Assembly: GCA_964343305.1 (NCBI GenBank)
Contig: CAYFJO010000536.1
Coordinates: 1 to 6,949, forward strand
Length of the DNA stretch: 6,949 nucleotides
Reading direction: 5' to 3'
From: CAYFJO01 sp964343305
GTDB lineage: Bacteria; Planctomycetota; Planctomycetia; Pirellulales; Pirellulaceae
Within the stretch, counting starts at the first letter, position 1; every line of letters begins with the position of its first letter. Positions 6,540 through 6,949 of the stretch are shown here, piece by piece. A program made the position numbers and the translations under genes. The notes below the pieces were generated by a model, which saw nothing but the letters and a program-made list of their open reading frames with translations, was not told where the DNA came from and ran no database searches.

Positions 6540-6949
6540 TGCAATGGTGGGTGCTGACTTCCTCGCAAACGACAGTGGCACAAACGTATGCGAGAAAATA
6601 GGGGTCGGCGACGATCCGTTGGTGGGACAATCCTACAATCGGTATTGCACTAGTAATCATCGGCATCCCTCCAAACGTGAGGAGTGCCAATTTCCTAGGA
6701 ATTCGCCAATTGCGAACAGTGAGACCTTCTGATACATGCGTCAAAGGTTGCCTAGTCGTCCACCTCCGATTGTCGGGTGCTAGCTGCGGCCTTTTGAATC
6801 TGAGAAGGCTTCACATTCGGAAGTGCGTTATGCCGCAGTTCAGTCTCATCTATAGCAAACTCGGGTGGTCGAAGGTCCGTGAATTGTCAATCGCCTTCTT
6901 CCTGGGATTTCGAAATCCGCTGCAACCACAACATGAGACAGCCGACGAT
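6540..6949. other. Upstream region of the TolC-like gene; no convincing complete gene
   Basis: This 410-base stretch has weaker coding character than its neighbours. It holds a perfect 10-bp palindrome TTCCTAGGAA (6692-6701) flanked by direct GCCAATT heptamers (6686-6692 and 6705-6711), and a perfect 14-bp palindrome GGATTTCGAAATCC (6905-6918). On the minus strand GGAGG sits 7 bases before an ATG at 6660 that opens a 73-codon frame overlapping the start of the TolC-like gene. At the right edge a minus-strand frame (6887-6949) ends in LWLQRISKSQEEGD-stop and could be the tail of an upstream co-directional gene. A plus-strand frame open from 6602 to the window end has one ATG at 6830. No clear -35/-10 pair was found. 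Confidence 0.5.
6686..6711. promoter_or_regulatory. Candidate operator: TTCCTAGGAA palindrome between GCCAATT direct repeats
   Basis: A perfect 10-bp palindrome (6692-6701) is bracketed by two identical heptamers GCCAATT whose starts are 19 bases apart, about two helical turns. The second heptamer is part of a near-palindrome CGCCAATTGCG. The site lies roughly 150 bases upstream of the likely start of the TolC-like gene, a reasonable place for a regulator site. No regulator is identifiable and the match could be chance. Confidence 0.25.

Noticed and set aside
6887..6949. Minus-strand tail ending in LWLQRISKSQEEGD-stop as the end of an upstream membrane protein gene
   Set aside because: Only 20 codons are visible. 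The hydrophobic-then-charged ending is suggestive but far too short to call a gene.
6602..6949. Plus-strand frame open to the window end, with ATG at 6830
   Set aside because: No ribosome site, no recognisable motif, and a codon mix unlike the neighbouring genes; an open run of 116 codons can arise by chance.

Overview
The window looks like chromosomal DNA of a planctomycete, probably a relative of the Pirellula/Rhodopirellula group. This is inferred from the style of the two large genes (a giant tandem-repeat UvrA and a lipoprotein TolC with a long N-terminal insert), from weak or absent Shine-Dalgarno signals at the tolC-like gene, and from several short palindromic repeats, two of which sit inside coding sequence. 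No rRNA, tRNA, CRISPR array, integrase or transposase is visible.

Layout. Bases 1-4378 (+) hold the 3' part of a very large uvrA gene whose start lies upstream of the window. It contains the tail of one UvrA unit (the last ATPase Walker B and H-loop), a lysine-rich linker carrying two small palindromes, a complete second UvrA unit with both ATPase sites, both zinc fingers and the UvrB-binding region, and a C-terminal extension of about 340 residues. The extension appears to be an internal duplication of one domain of unknown function. A purine/pyrimidine inverted repeat of about 150 bp is inserted in frame in the DNA-contacting insertion domain of the second unit.

Bases 4379-4466 form a short convergent intergenic region. 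Two hairpins lie in or beside it: a 23-bp GAATTC-rich inverted repeat that includes the uvrA stop codon, and an 8-bp hairpin whose loop holds the stop codon of the opposing gene.

Bases 4467-6539 (-) encode a TolC-family outer-membrane efflux lipoprotein. From about 6540 to the window end there is no convincing complete gene. That stretch holds the tolC upstream region with candidate operator-like palindromes and, at the extreme right edge, a possible 3' tail of another minus-strand gene.

The two genes are convergent and functionally unrelated: nucleotide excision repair and envelope export. The points of most interest are the tandem UvrA architecture, the duplicated C-terminal domain, and the repeat elements that have become part of the uvrA coding sequence.
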